Source: Lentzea sp. NBRC 105346
GTDB taxonomy: Bacteria > Actinomycetota > Actinomycetes > Mycobacteriales > Pseudonocardiaceae
NCBI RefSeq assembly: GCF_030269605.1
Contig: NZ_BSTQ01000008.1
Location: forward strand, 201,601-265,600
Direction: 5' to 3'
DNA: 64,000 nt
Shown: positions 46,166 through 55,124 of the stretch, piece by piece
Position numbering within the stretch: the first letter of the stretch is position 1
Layout of the letters: the number at the start of each line of letters is the position of its first letter
Notes under the pieces: generated by a model
The model's input: the letters and a program-made list of their open reading frames with translations, nothing else
Told to the model about the DNA's origin: nothing
Databases searched by the model: none
Position numbers and translations under genes: made by a program

Positions 46166-49100
46166 ATGGATTTGTCACGCCGTGACTTCCTGGCCACCAC
46201 CGGTCTGGTGGCGGCCGGACTGGGGGTGACCGGTGTCGCACAGGCCGATTCCGAGGGCGGTGTCCGCTTAACCGAGGGCACCAACATGTCGGCCGCGCTG
46301 TCGCCCGACGGCACGCGCATCGCGATCGACCTGGTCACCGCGATCTGGGTGCTGCCCGCCTCGGGTGGTACCGCTCGGCGTCTCACCGGGGAGCTGCAGG
46401 ACGCGACGCTGCCGTCGTGGTCCCCGGACGGGAAGCAGATCGTTTTTCAGTCCTATCGGGACGGTAACTACCACCTCTGGTCGATCAGCGCGGAGGGCGG
46501 TGAGCCCCGGCAGCTGACCACCGGGCGGTTCGACCACCGCGAGCCGGTGTTCTCGCCGGACGGCACGCGGATCGCGTTCACCAGCGACCGCGGCGGCAGC
46601 TACGGCGTCTGGCTGCTGGAGGTCGCGACCGGCCGGCTGACCCAGCTCACCGGCACGCCGGACGACGTGTCGGCGCCGCAGTGGTCCGCGGATGGGCAGC
46701 GGATCCTGTTCGCGGTCAACGAGAACGCGGTCGACGTGCTGACCGTGGCCACCGGTGTCCGGGAGCGGGTGGCGACGGCCCCGGCCGGTGGAAGGATCTA
46801 CGGTCCCGCCTTCGGGCCCGGTGCGGTGAGCTACACGCTCGCGACGTTGACCGGTGCGGATCTCGTGCTGGGCGACAAGAAGGTGACGACCGGCGAGGAC
46901 GTGTTCGGGTTCGCCGCCAAGTGGCTCGGCGACCAGCCGTTCTACACCGCGAACGGCAAGATCAAGCGGGGTAACGCGTCGATTCCGTTCGAGGCGACGG
47001 TTTCGGTCGCCTCCCGGTGGTACCGGCACCGGGTGCGCGACCTCGACTCGCCGTTGCCGCGGCCGGTGCGCGGGATCGCCAGCCCGGTCGCGTCGCCGGA
47101 CGGCACGCAGCTCGCGTTCCGCGCGTTGAACGCGATCCACCTGGTGCCCGTCGCGGGCGGACAGCCGCGCAAGATCACCGACGGCGCGTTCTTCGACTCG
47201 GACCCGGACTTCGCGCCGGACGGTAAGTCGATCGTGTACTCGAGCGACCGGACCGGTGTGCCGACGCTGCGGTTGCGGAACCTGGCCTCGGGGGAGGACC
47301 GCGAGCTGGCGCCGTCCGGTGGTGCCCAGACCATCCCGCGGTTCTCACGTGATGGCAAGAAGATCGCGTTCGTCGACCAGGACGGCGCCGTGTGGGTGCT
47401 GGACGTGGCCGCCGGCACCCGGCAGCAGATCACGCCACCGCTGTTCATGCCGGGCCGGCCGACGTGGTCGCCGGACGGCACGGTGGTGGCGCTGGCGGCG
47501 GTGAAGCCGTTCTCCCGGCGGTTCCGCGAGGGCACCAGCCAGATCCTGACCGTCGACCTGAAGACCGGCGAGCTGCGCTACACCGAGCCGATGCCGTTCC
47601 GCTCGATCGCCACCCGTGGCGACGACGGCCCGGTGTGGTCGCCGGACGGCAGGCACCTGGCGTTCGTGGTGGAGAGCGTGGCGTGGGTCGTGCCGGTGGA
47701 CGGTGCCGGCCGGTTCACCGCCTCGCCGCGCCAGGTGACCCGTGAGGTCACGGACTCGTTGACGTGGCTGGGATCCGAGCTCGTCTACCTGCACGACGGG
47801 GTGCTGCGGCGGATCGGGATCGACGGCGGGCAGCCTCGGTCGATCCCGCTGAAGTTCAAGTGGCGCAGGCGTTCTGCTCCTTCGTCTTTGGTCATCCACG
47901 CGGGTGCGGTGTGGGACGGTGAGGCGGAGGAGTTGCGCCAGGACGTCGACATCGTGATCTCGCAGGGCCGGATCGAGGAGATCCGTCCACATCGGACCGC
48001 CGATGTCGACGCCAGTGACCTTGTCGCCATGCCGGGGCTCATCGACGCGCACAACCACTGGCACCTGCGGGGCCGGCAGTGGGGTGGCCGCCAGGGCCGG
48101 CTGTGGTTGTCGTACGGGATCACCACGACGCGGTCGCCCGGCGACCCGGTGTACCAGATGCTGGAGACGCGGGAGGCGCTCGACTCGGGTGCGCTGGTGG
48201 GGCCGCGATTCCTGGCGACCGGTGAGGCGATCGACGGCTCGCGCGTCTACTACAACTTCATGCGCCCGACGTTGTCGCCGGAGCAGCTGGGCCTGGAGCT
48301 GGAACGGGCGTTCTCGCTCGACTACGACATGATCAAGACCTACGTGCGGCTGCCGGTGGCGTTGCAGAAGGAGACGGTTTCCAAGGCACATCGCAAGGGC
48401 GTGCCGCTGTCGTCGCACTACCTGTACCCGGCGGCGGCCGTGGGCATGGACGGCATGGAGCACGTCGGTGCGACCAACCGGCTCGGCTACTCGCACACGG
48501 TGAGCCGGACCGGGCGGGCGTACCAGGACGTGGTGGAGTTGTTCGTGAAGTCCGGCATGTCCGTGACGACCACGCTGTTCCACTCGCACGCCCTGTACCC
48601 CGACGACATGTCGCTGGTGAACGACGAACGCACGCGCGTGTTGTTCCCTTCGTGGGAGTACCAGCGCTATGTGGCGTCGGCGACGTCGACGGGAATGTGG
48701 TCGCGGCACATCCTGGCCGGCTGGGTCGACATGGTGCTGCGCATCCACCGCGCGGGTGGAATGGTCCTCTGTGGAACGGACACGCCGCTGGACACCATCG
48801 GCACGTCGCTGCACCAGAACATGCGCGCCATGGTGGCGTTCGGGTTCACTCCGCGTGAGGCCCTGATCACCGCGACGCGCAACCCGGCGTCGTGGCTGGG
48901 AATGTCCGGGCGGATCGGCGTGCTGCGGCCTGGTGCGTACGCCGACATCTCGCTGGTGTCGGGCAGCCCGCTGGCGGACATTCGTGCGGCTGCCGCCGTG
49001 CAGAAGGTCGTCGCCGGCGGCGTCGTGCACACTGTCGACTCGCTGCTAGCGCCGTACCGCGGCGTGCGGCCTTCGTCCGTGTCGGCTGCGGTGGCTCCGC

Positions 49101-49168
49101 TGGAGACCCACCCTTCGTGCTGGTGGCATGAGCCCGAGTGGTCCGTCCACGCCTGCTGCGGCCATTGA
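46166..49168 (+). CDS. Tat-exported amidohydrolase with N-terminal TolB-like beta-propeller
   Basis: A 1,000-aa protein. The Tat signal SRRDFLATTGLVAAGLGVTGVAQA is followed by a TolB/WD-type propeller (about 35-560; repeated SPDGxxIxF and SxDGxQI motifs), then a metal-dependent amidohydrolase barrel (about 565-960; metal-site DAHNHWH, late CGTDTPLD). The last 25 residues are rich in Trp, Cys and His (SCWWHEPEW and ACCGH), unusual for the family and perhaps a metal site. The start has GGGGGAG upstream. It lies 36 bp after the PhyH gene, so the extracellular hydrolase may prepare the transporter's substrate. Confidence 0.88.
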   Translation: MDLSRRDFLATTGLVAAGLGVTGVAQADSEGGVRLTEGTNMSAALSPDGTRIAIDLVTAIWVLPASGGTARRLTGELQDATLPSWSPDGKQIVFQSYRDGNYHLWSISAEGGEPRQLTTGRFDHREPVFSPDGTRIAFTSDRGGSYGVWLLEVATGRLTQLTGTPDDVSAPQWSADGQRILFAVNENAVDVLTVATGVRERVATAPAGGRIYGPAFGPGAVSYTLATLTGADLVLGDKKVTTGEDVFGFAAKWLGDQPFYTANGKIKRGNASIPFEATVSVASRWYRHRVRDLDSPLPRPVRGIASPVASPDGTQLAFRALNAIHLVPVAGGQPRKITDGAFFDSDPDFAPDGKSIVYSSDRTGVPTLRLRNLASGEDRELAPSGGAQTIPRFSRDGKKIAFVDQDGAVWVLDVAAGTRQQITPPLFMPGRPTWSPDGTVVALAAVKPFSRRFREGTSQILTVDLKTGELRYTEPMPFRSIATRGDDGPVWSPDGRHLAFVVESVAWVVPVDGAGRFTASPRQVTREVTDSLTWLGSELVYLHDGVLRRIGIDGGQPRSIPLKFKWRRRSAPSSLVIHAGAVWDGEAEELRQDVDIVISQGRIEEIRPHRTADVDASDLVAMPGLIDAHNHWHLRGRQWGGRQGRLWLSYGITTTRSPGDPVYQMLETREALDSGALVGPRFLATGEAIDGSRVYYNFMRPTLSPEQLGLELERAFSLDYDMIKTYVRLPVALQKETVSKAHRKGVPLSSHYLYPAAAVGMDGMEHVGATNRLGYSHTVSRTGRAYQDVVELFVKSGMSVTTTLFHSHALYPDDMSLVNDERTRVLFPSWEYQRYVASATSTGMWSRHILAGWVDMVLRIHRAGGMVLCGTDTPLDTIGTSLHQNMRAMVAFGFTPREALITATRNPASWLGMSGRIGVLRPGAYADISLVSGSPLADIRAAAAVQKVVAGGVVHTVDSLLAPYRGVRPSSVSAAVAPLETHPSCWWHEPEWSVHACCGH

Positions 49169-49231
49169 GTGTTACGAACTCGGCCGCTCGGACGATGAGT
49201 CGTTACCGAGCACATCACGTGCTCACCTCGG

Positions 49232-49265
49232 GGTGCGGCGACAGTCCCCCTCCTGTCGCCGCACC
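49232..49265 (+). terminator. Terminator of the ABC/PhyH/amidohydrolase operon
   Basis: A perfect 13-bp stem (GGTGCGGCGACAG, 49232-49244, with 49253-49265) and an 8-base loop, 63 bp after the amidohydrolase stop. No T run follows, as is common in actinomycetes. Confidence 0.8.
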
Positions 49266-49279
49266 TCCGTGCCCCTGGA

Positions 49280-49648
49280 GTGAGTAGCCTGAATTCCGTG
49301 GCGCGCGAAGACTTTCACGACCAGCTGGCCTCCCGGGCCCGCGGCGTCTCGCTGCGTCTGCACGACCTGGCAACCCGGCACGCCGAACTGGCCGCGGGCG
49401 TCCGCGTGTCCTCCTCGGAGGCGGACGTCGCGCAGGCGATGGTCGCCCTCATGCAGGCGCGCCGCCACGCTCAGGAGGCCGAACTGCGACTGCGGGCCAG
49501 CCTGCGCAGCGCCGCTCTCGCGCACGAACGGGCCGCCATCGCCCACGACCACGCCGCCTGCTTCCCTGGGGAGGGGGCGGCCGCTCATCGGGCAAGCGCG
49601 CAGCGGCACCGTGCCGCCGCTGCGGCGGATCGACGTCGGCTGGCCTAG
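49280..49648 (+). CDS. Small Ala/Arg/His-rich helical protein
   Basis: A 122-aa protein made of long amphipathic helices, probably coiled coil (about 10-75), with an Ala/His/Arg-rich C-terminal half. No known domain is recognised. GTG at 49280 is the longest start; GTG at 49298 (VAREDFHDQ) is equally possible. Codon use is normal. It is a single gene after the terminator, and its function is unknown. Confidence 0.6.
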   Translation: MSSLNSVAREDFHDQLASRARGVSLRLHDLATRHAELAAGVRVSSSEADVAQAMVALMQARRHAQEAELRLRASLRSAALAHERAAIAHDHAACFPGEGAAAHRASAQRHRAAAAADRRRLA

Positions 49649-49660
49649 GTTCCTTTTCCA

Positions 49661-49716
49661 GGTCGGCTGTCCGCGTTCAGGTTCGCTGTCCGCGTTCAGG
49701 TCGGTTGTCCGCGGAG
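49661..49716. repeat. Three-copy 19-bp tandem repeat
   Basis: The unit GGTCGGCTGTCCGCGTTCA occurs at 49661 and again at 49680 with two changes. A third, shortened copy starts at 49699. It separates two convergent genes and overlaps the last codons of the STAS gene, so the third copy is partly coding. Confidence 0.7.
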
Positions 49717-50031
49717 GGCTCTGAGTGCTTCGGGGAGCGTGCGGCGCACGTCGAAGAGGCGGTCGAGGTTCGTGATCTCCAGCATGCGCAACACGATCGG
49801 CCGTGCCGTCACCACGACGACGCGCACCGGGCAGTCGCGGGCCGCGAGCAGCGCTCCCACGCCCGCGGACCCGAAGAACGACACGGCCCTGAGGTCGACG
49901 ACGAGGCCGGCCGGTGCGAGCGAGAGCTGAGTGGTCATCTCGGCGAGGAAGGGGCCGGCCGTGGACATGTCGACCTCGCCCGCGACGGTCACCACGGGGA
50001 CGCCGTCACGGGTAATGGTCTGTACTGTCAT
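49696..50031 (-). CDS. STAS-domain anti-sigma-factor antagonist
   Basis: A 111-aa SpoIIAA-like protein (TRDGVPVVTVAGEVDMSTAG start). The phospho-acceptor loop reads FFGSAGVGALL, where the usual DSSGL serine is replaced by a GSAG context with a serine still present. Such proteins bind anti-sigma kinases and release a sigma factor. No partner kinase is nearby. ATG at 50031 gives the family-length protein; the frame stays open upstream but has no homology there. Confidence 0.85.
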   Translation of the reverse strand: MTVQTITRDGVPVVTVAGEVDMSTAGPFLAEMTTQLSLAPAGLVVDLRAVSFFGSAGVGALLAARDCPVRVVVVTARPIVLRMLEITNLDRLFDVRRTLPEALRALRGQPT

Positions 50032-50416
50032 GAGATCACTGATGCGGCCCACCGTACGCCACCGGCCCGCCGCCGGTCGCTCCGACCGGGTGACGTTCGA
50101 TGCGCCTTTTGAGGCGAACTGGGCCGCTGCTCCGAAATTGTCAGACCGGCTCGGTACGCTCTGAGCGCATAAGGAAGCGCGCGGGGGAAGCGGCATCAGC
50201 TGACCATCCGCACGTGGGCTGACTGACACGAGGTGCACGGCGGCGGGTGCACGGGCGGAGATCGCAGGCGGCGGGTCTGGTGCAGCTGGCTGGTCGTGCA
50301 GCCCGGCAGGTCGACGTGGTGGGCCAGCCGCTCGCTCGGCAGGTTGCCCCATCGGGCAAGCCGGCCCGCGCGGCGGGCCGATCGGTCGACGATCCGACCA
50401 GCCCACCGCACGCCGG
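50032..50416. other. 385-bp intergenic stretch, no gene recognised
   Basis: Several short open frames cross this region on both strands, but none has a Shine-Dalgarno with a domain-like protein. The frame upstream of the STAS gene gives a Pro/Arg-rich peptide typical of high-GC shadow translation. It should contain the STAS gene promoter near 50040-50160. Confidence 0.5.
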
Positions 50417-51238
50417 TCACTTCTTGATCGGCACCATGCCCGCCGCGACGATCGCCTGACTGAGCGGGGCCCCGAGCTCGATCAACCGAGCCCGCTTGTC
50501 CTCGCCCAAAGTGTCGTAGGCGGGAGCGGCCATGGCGTCGGTGCGATCCTCAACCCGCTGCCGCAGCGTGAGCCCGTCCGGCGAAAGCGTCCGGTCGGCG
50601 GTGAGCAAGCCGCGGGAAGTCAGGGAAGCGACGGCGGCCTCCCAGTCCTCTGTGGACCACCCGCGCGTCTTGCGTAGCGACTCGGCGGGTACCTCGCCGC
50701 TCGCGGCGTGGATGACCAGTGCCTCGAGGCCGCTGAGCCCCTCCATCAGCAGCGCGGCGAGGTGGCCGTCGCCGCGGAACTCGCGCAGCAGGGTCTGGGC
50801 GTGCCACAGCACGAGGTGGGGTTCGGTGGGCCACGGCAGGGCGGCGTGCGCGGCGAAAAGTGGACGCCCGTGCAGCATCGAAGAAGCGTGCTCGGCGGCG
50901 ATTCGGGCCAGGCCGGCCACCTCGGACACCGAGGAGATCAAGGGGCCAAGCCCGCGGCGCAGTGCTTCGTCGGCGGCCTCAAGCCGGAGGGTGATCAACT
51001 GCGACGGGGTGGCTTTTTCCCACGCGGCGGGGATGGACTCGCGGACGCGGCCTGGGCGGAAGTTGTAGAAGGTGGCGATGACGGTCTCCGCCGAGACCGG
51101 TCCGAGGGCCGCCGCCCGCGAGGCGAAGTAGCCGGCCGCGGGATCGAGGCCCACCGCGGCGTAGCGCGTGTGCGCCTCCGGCGCGAAGTAGATCATCCCG
51201 TGTACCGCTTCCAGGCTGCGCCATAAGGCCCTGATCAA
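50417..51238 (-). CDS. SCO6745 family protein (helical, actinobacterial)
   Basis: A 273-aa protein with the family's opening LWRSLEAVHGMIYFAPEAHTRYAAVGL and SRAAALGPVSAETVIATFYNF, and C-terminal helices resembling a winged-helix part (RKTRGWSTEDWEAAVASLTSRGLL). TTG at 51238 is chosen because GGAGG lies six bases upstream and the protein then begins where homologues do. The family has no known function; some members are annotated as MarR-like. A TetR-type dyad sits just upstream. Confidence 0.8.
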   Translation of the reverse strand: MIRALWRSLEAVHGMIYFAPEAHTRYAAVGLDPAAGYFASRAAALGPVSAETVIATFYNFRPGRVRESIPAAWEKATPSQLITLRLEAADEALRRGLGPLISSVSEVAGLARIAAEHASSMLHGRPLFAAHAALPWPTEPHLVLWHAQTLLREFRGDGHLAALLMEGLSGLEALVIHAASGEVPAESLRKTRGWSTEDWEAAVASLTSRGLLTADRTLSPDGLTLRQRVEDRTDAMAAPAYDTLGEDKRARLIELGAPLSQAIVAAGMVPIKK

Positions 51239-51261
51239 CGTCCACCTCCACAAATGAACAA

Positions 51262-51275
51262 ACTGACCGGTCGGT
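51262..51275. promoter_or_regulatory. TetR-type operator candidate
   Basis: ACTGACC-GGTCGGT is a 14-bp near-perfect dyad with one mismatched pair, 23 bp before the SCO6745-family start. It could also act on the PTS operon, which starts 83 bp away on the other strand. No TetR gene is adjacent. Confidence 0.5.
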
Positions 51276-51357
51276 AACTTCAACATAGCGGAGAGTGGTG
51301 ACAAATACTGGTCTAGCCCAGTATCGTCGAACCGCGGAACGGCGTGGGAGGTTGGTG

Positions 51358-51846
51358 TTGGGGGTCATCGAGCTTCGCGTCGACAACCGGTTGATCCACG
51401 GGCAGGTGACGCTGGCGTGGGTCGGATACCTCGGGGTCGACCGGTTGGTCGTCGCCAACGACGAGGTCGCGGTTGACGAGTTCCAGCGGATGCTGTTGCC
51501 ACAGTCGGCTCGAGGGGTGCCGACTGCGGTGCTCGGTATTCGCGACGCGGTGGAGTTCTGCCGCGACCCGCTTCGGGGGGAGGAGCGGGTGATGGTGATC
51601 GCGCGGCAGGCAGAGGACGCGTTCCGGCTCGTCCTGGAGGGGCTGCCTGCCGCGGCGGTCAACGTCGGGAACGCCGCGCCCGAGCCTGGGACCGACTTCG
51701 TCATGGTCACGCGATCCGTTGCCGTCACGAGAGAACAGGCCGCCGGGTATCGCGAGCTGGCACAAAAAGTCGAGGTCGTCTCGCAGTTGATGCCTACGGA
51801 CAAGCGAACCGACTTCATCGGGCTGCTGGACAAGAAATCGTTGTGA
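51358..51846 (+). CDS. Mannose-family PTS component IIB
   Basis: A 162-aa cytosolic IIB protein of the mannose/fructose/sorbose class. The phospho-histidine is H14 in DNRLIHGQVTLAW. The downstream GVDRLVVANDEVA and DVAKFCR-like blocks fit the family. TTG at 51358 has GGGAGG six bases upstream; GTG at 51355 is an alternative. It takes phosphate from IIA and passes it to the sugar bound by IIC/IID. This is the first of a five-gene operon. HPr and enzyme I are not in this window. Confidence 0.9.
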   Translation: MGVIELRVDNRLIHGQVTLAWVGYLGVDRLVVANDEVAVDEFQRMLLPQSARGVPTAVLGIRDAVEFCRDPLRGEERVMVIARQAEDAFRLVLEGLPAAAVNVGNAAPEPGTDFVMVTRSVAVTREQAAGYRELAQKVEVVSQLMPTDKRTDFIGLLDKKSL

Positions 51847-51859
51847 GGGGAACAACAAC

Positions 51860-52618
51860 GTGGTCGTCGCGATCCTGCTGACCCTGCTCAGCATCGCGTG
51901 CATCTACGACGCGCTCGGACCGAACCTGATCTTCGCCAGTCGCCCGCTCATCGCGGGCACGCTGGCCGGCCTCATCGTCGGGCAACCGGTGCTCGGGATG
52001 GCGATCGGCGCGACGCTCGAGCTCACCGCGCTCGGCGTCTACACCTACGGCGGCGCGACGATTCCGGACTACCAGACCGGCGCCATCGTCGGCACGGCGC
52101 TCGCCGCGTCCACGACGGCACCGATGAACGAGCAGATCGCGATCGGGCTCGGCATCGGGTTGCCCGCGGCCCTGCTGCTGGCCGCGGGCGACCCGATCGG
52201 CCGGTTCCTGCCGACGTTCTGGATCCACCGCGCCGACCGATATGCCATGGAAGGCAACGGAAGAGGCATCGCGCTGATGCACTGGACGGCGTTCATCCCA
52301 TGGGCGGCCGTCCGGGCGATTCCGACCTTCCTGGCCGCGTGGGCCGCGTCGACCGGAGTCGTGCAGGAGATCACCCAGTCGATCCCGCCGGGGTTCACCA
52401 AGGGCATGGCGCTGGCCGGGTCCCTTTTGCCCGCCGTGGGTTTCGCGTTGCTGCTGACCGTGATGCCGCTGCGCCAGTACTGGTACCTGCCGATCCTCGG
52501 CTACGTGTTGTTCGCCTACCTCAAGGTGCCGCTGCTCGGCGTCGCCCTCTTCGGCCTGGCCGTCGCCGGCCTGTTCATGGCGCTGCGCAAGGAGAACGTC
52601 GATGTCCCAGCCCACTGA
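51860..52618 (+). CDS. Mannose-family PTS component IIC
   Basis: A 252-aa polytopic membrane protein of the ManY/sorbose IIC class. It has the hallmark GPNLIFASRPLIAGTLAGLIVG near the N-terminus, GATLELTALGVYTYGGATIPD and the internal PRPL-like stretch. It forms the sugar channel with IID. GTG at 51860 follows AGGGG. It overlaps IID by 17 bases. Confidence 0.92.
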   Translation: MVVAILLTLLSIACIYDALGPNLIFASRPLIAGTLAGLIVGQPVLGMAIGATLELTALGVYTYGGATIPDYQTGAIVGTALAASTTAPMNEQIAIGLGIGLPAALLLAAGDPIGRFLPTFWIHRADRYAMEGNGRGIALMHWTAFIPWAAVRAIPTFLAAWAASTGVVQEITQSIPPGFTKGMALAGSLLPAVGFALLLTVMPLRQYWYLPILGYVLFAYLKVPLLGVALFGLAVAGLFMALRKENVDVPAH

Positions 52619-53444
52619 CACGCTCACGCGCACCGACCTGAACAAGGCGTTCTGGCGCTACTTCTGGTCGTTCCAGATCTCGTGGAACTACGAACGCATG
52701 CAGGCCCTCGGCTTCTGCTACGCCATCGAACCCGTGCTGCGCCGCCTCAACCCGGACCGGGAGAGCTACAGCGAAGCCCTCAAGCGGCACCTGCAGTTCT
52801 TCAACACCTCGCCGTTCATCGGCGGACCGCTGGTGCTCGGTGCCGCGATCGCGATGGAGGAAGCTGGCGCGAAGTCGTCCGCGCACGGCATCAAGGTCGG
52901 GTTGATGGGACCGCTCGCGGGCATCGGCGACACGATCACGTTCGCGCTCTACAACAGCATCATCTTCACCATCGGCGCCTCGCTGGCGTTGCAGGGCAAC
53001 ATCCTGGGGCCGCTCTTCACGACGGTGATGGTGCTCGTGCCGTACTTCGCGGTGCGCCGCTGGCAGTTCCTGTGGGCCTACCGGCAGGGCGCGAAGCTCG
53101 CCGCCCGGCTCGCGACCGGGGCGCTCGCGCGGCTGACCGAGGGCGCCACGGTGCTGGGGCTAGTCGTGCTCGGCGGGTTCATCCCGTCCATCGTCAAGAT
53201 CGCCACGCCGCTGACCTACCGGCAGCAGATCTCCGTGCAGGGCCAGCAGTCCGTGCAGGAGGTCAAGGTCCAGGAGCAGCTCGACGCCATGCTGCCGTAC
53301 CTGCTGCCGGTGCTCGTCACGGCGGCGACCTACCTGCTGATCAAGAAGTTCCGCCTGAAGCTCGTCTGGATCATCTCGATCGTCGCTGTGGTCGGCATCG
53401 CGCTCGGCTGGCTCGGCTGGTTCGTGCCGGAGGTGCCAAAGTGA
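52602..53444 (+). CDS. Mannose-family PTS component IID
   Basis: A 280-aa IID protein, found only in mannose-class PTS. The signatures LNKAFWRYFWSFQISWNYERMQ, FFNTSPFIGGPLVLGAAIAMEE and GLMGPLAGIGDTI are very clear. The C-terminal third has two or three membrane helices. It is coupled to IIC (17-base overlap) and IIA. Confidence 0.95.
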   Translation: MSQPTDTLTRTDLNKAFWRYFWSFQISWNYERMQALGFCYAIEPVLRRLNPDRESYSEALKRHLQFFNTSPFIGGPLVLGAAIAMEEAGAKSSAHGIKVGLMGPLAGIGDTITFALYNSIIFTIGASLALQGNILGPLFTTVMVLVPYFAVRRWQFLWAYRQGAKLAARLATGALARLTEGATVLGLVVLGGFIPSIVKIATPLTYRQQISVQGQQSVQEVKVQEQLDAMLPYLLPVLVTAATYLLIKKFRLKLVWIISIVAVVGIALGWLGWFVPEVPK

Positions 53445-53839
53445 TGCGGATCGTCATCGTCGGACACGGAACGCTGCCCAGCGGACTGCGCGACGCCGCC
53501 GAACTGATTCTCGGCGCCCAGGAGCACCTGCACGTCGTCGAACTGCCACCGGAACAGTCGCCCGAAGGATTGCGTGCGGACCTGGTGCGCGCCCTCGAAG
53601 ACGCCGAACAGGCGGTCGTGCTCACGGACGTTTTCGGCGGCACGCCGCACAACGTCGCCGCGGTGGAGGGCGCGCTGCGCACGGGCGTCGAGGTGCTCAC
53701 CGGCGCCAGCCTGCCCATGGTCATCGAGGTGCTCACCAACAAGGCGACCTGCGCTGCCGAGCTGGCCGCGGCCGCCGTCGAGGCCGGACGGTCCGGCGTC
53801 GCGCACGTCAAGCTCACCGCGAGGGCCAACGGTGGCTGA
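53444..53839 (+). CDS. Mannose-family PTS component IIA
   Basis: A 131-aa IIA protein with phospho-histidine H8 (IVGHGTLPSGL) and LTDVFGGTPHNVAA. ATG at 53444 is used; GTG at 53441 would add one residue. It receives phosphate from HPr. It ends in an eight-base overlap with the ceramidase-like gene. Confidence 0.92.
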   Translation: MRIVIVGHGTLPSGLRDAAELILGAQEHLHVVELPPEQSPEGLRADLVRALEDAEQAVVLTDVFGGTPHNVAAVEGALRTGVEVLTGASLPMVIEVLTNKATCAAELAAAAVEAGRSGVAHVKLTARANGG

Positions 53840-55091
53840 GCTGCTGTTCGCGGGCGCACAACGCAATGTCACGCCGCCTGCCGGGTTTCCGTTGGGCGGC
53901 TATGTCGCGCGAGGGCTGAACGGGGCCACGCACTCGCACGACGCGCTGGAGGTCAGCGCGCTGTGGCTCGGCACCGCCGACGAACCGGGCGTGCTGTGGC
54001 TGTGCCTCGACTCGCTCGCCGTCGACGCCGAGCTCACCCAGAGACTCAAGGAGCGGGCGACGGCACGGCTCGGGATCCCGGCCGAGCACGTCGTCGTGTG
54101 TGCGTCGCACACGCACGCGGCGCCGCTGGGCTGGACGTGCCGGCTGCACCCAGGCATTCCCGGCGGCCGTGACGACGACCTGGTCGCGGCACTGGTCGGC
54201 ACGGCCGACGAGGCTCTGCGCGCGTTGCCGGCGGCGAGGCATCCGGTGACGCTGTCGTGGTGCGAGGCGCCGGCGAGCGGGGTCGGGACGAACCGGCACA
54301 GTCCGGACGGGCCGCACGACAACACGACCGGGGTCCTCGCGATCAAAGGCAACGAGGGCACGATCGACGGGTTGCTCTTCGACTTCGCCAGCCACCCGAC
54401 GGTGCTGGGGCCGGAGAACCTGGCGTGGTCGGCGGACTGGCCCGGCGCCGCACGCACGGCACTTTCGTCGGCGTTGTCCGCGACGGTCGGGTTCCTGCAG
54501 GGCGCCGCGGGCGACGCGAGCCCCCGGTTCACCCGCCGCGGCCGCGGTCACGGCGAGGTGTCGCGGATCGGTGCGCTGCTCGCGGACACTATCCTCACCG
54601 CGCTGGTCGACCGCTCGCGGCCGCTGCCGTCGATCGCGCCGCGCGTCTTCCGCAGCACGGTCTCCCTGCCGGTGCGCGAGGTGCCGGACGCGGTTCCGCT
54701 GTGCGCCGAGCAGACGTTCCCGGACACCCCGGCCGGGCGGATCAGCCAGACCAACGCCGAGGGCGCGCGAGCGCTCGCGCAGCTGGTGGACGTCGACCTG
54801 CCGACCACCATGGAACTTCCGGTGAGCGTGGTGACGCTCGGGGACGTCGCGTGGGTGCACCTGCCGGTGGAGCTGTTCGGCTCGCTGGGCCTGCGCATCC
54901 GCGCCGCCAGCCCGTTCCCGGTGACGCGGGTCGCGGGCTACAGCGACGGCTACTTCGGCTACGTCGCCGATGCCGACGGTCATGAACGCCAGGTCTACGA
55001 GGCGATGATCAGCCTCTTCGACGCCCCAGCGGCCGACCTGCTCCTGGCCCACATCGCCGGGTTGCTGAAGCGAGCCCGAACTGGCCCCTAG
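53832..55091 (+). CDS. Neutral-ceramidase-like hydrolase of the PTS operon
   Basis: A 419-aa protein related to the N-terminal catalytic domain of neutral ceramidase. Shared motifs are the start FAGAQRNVTPPAGFPLGGY, the metal-site CASHTHAAPLGW and FASHPTVLGPENLAWSADWPG. It lacks the signal peptide and the Ig-like C-terminal domain, so it is probably cytosolic, and the serine position seen in the ceramidase at 24069 is altered (FASHPTVLG). It begins with GTG at 53832 overlapping IIA. It may deacylate or hydrolyse the compound imported by the PTS, or be a different amidase. The substrate is unknown. Confidence 0.82.
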   Translation: MAELLFAGAQRNVTPPAGFPLGGYVARGLNGATHSHDALEVSALWLGTADEPGVLWLCLDSLAVDAELTQRLKERATARLGIPAEHVVVCASHTHAAPLGWTCRLHPGIPGGRDDDLVAALVGTADEALRALPAARHPVTLSWCEAPASGVGTNRHSPDGPHDNTTGVLAIKGNEGTIDGLLFDFASHPTVLGPENLAWSADWPGAARTALSSALSATVGFLQGAAGDASPRFTRRGRGHGEVSRIGALLADTILTALVDRSRPLPSIAPRVFRSTVSLPVREVPDAVPLCAEQTFPDTPAGRISQTNAEGARALAQLVDVDLPTTMELPVSVVTLGDVAWVHLPVELFGSLGLRIRAASPFPVTRVAGYSDGYFGYVADADGHERQVYEAMISLFDAPAADLLLAHIAGLLKRARTGP

Positions 55092-55124
55092 CGCACCCGG
55101 CGCGGTGCTGAGACGGTGAACCGC

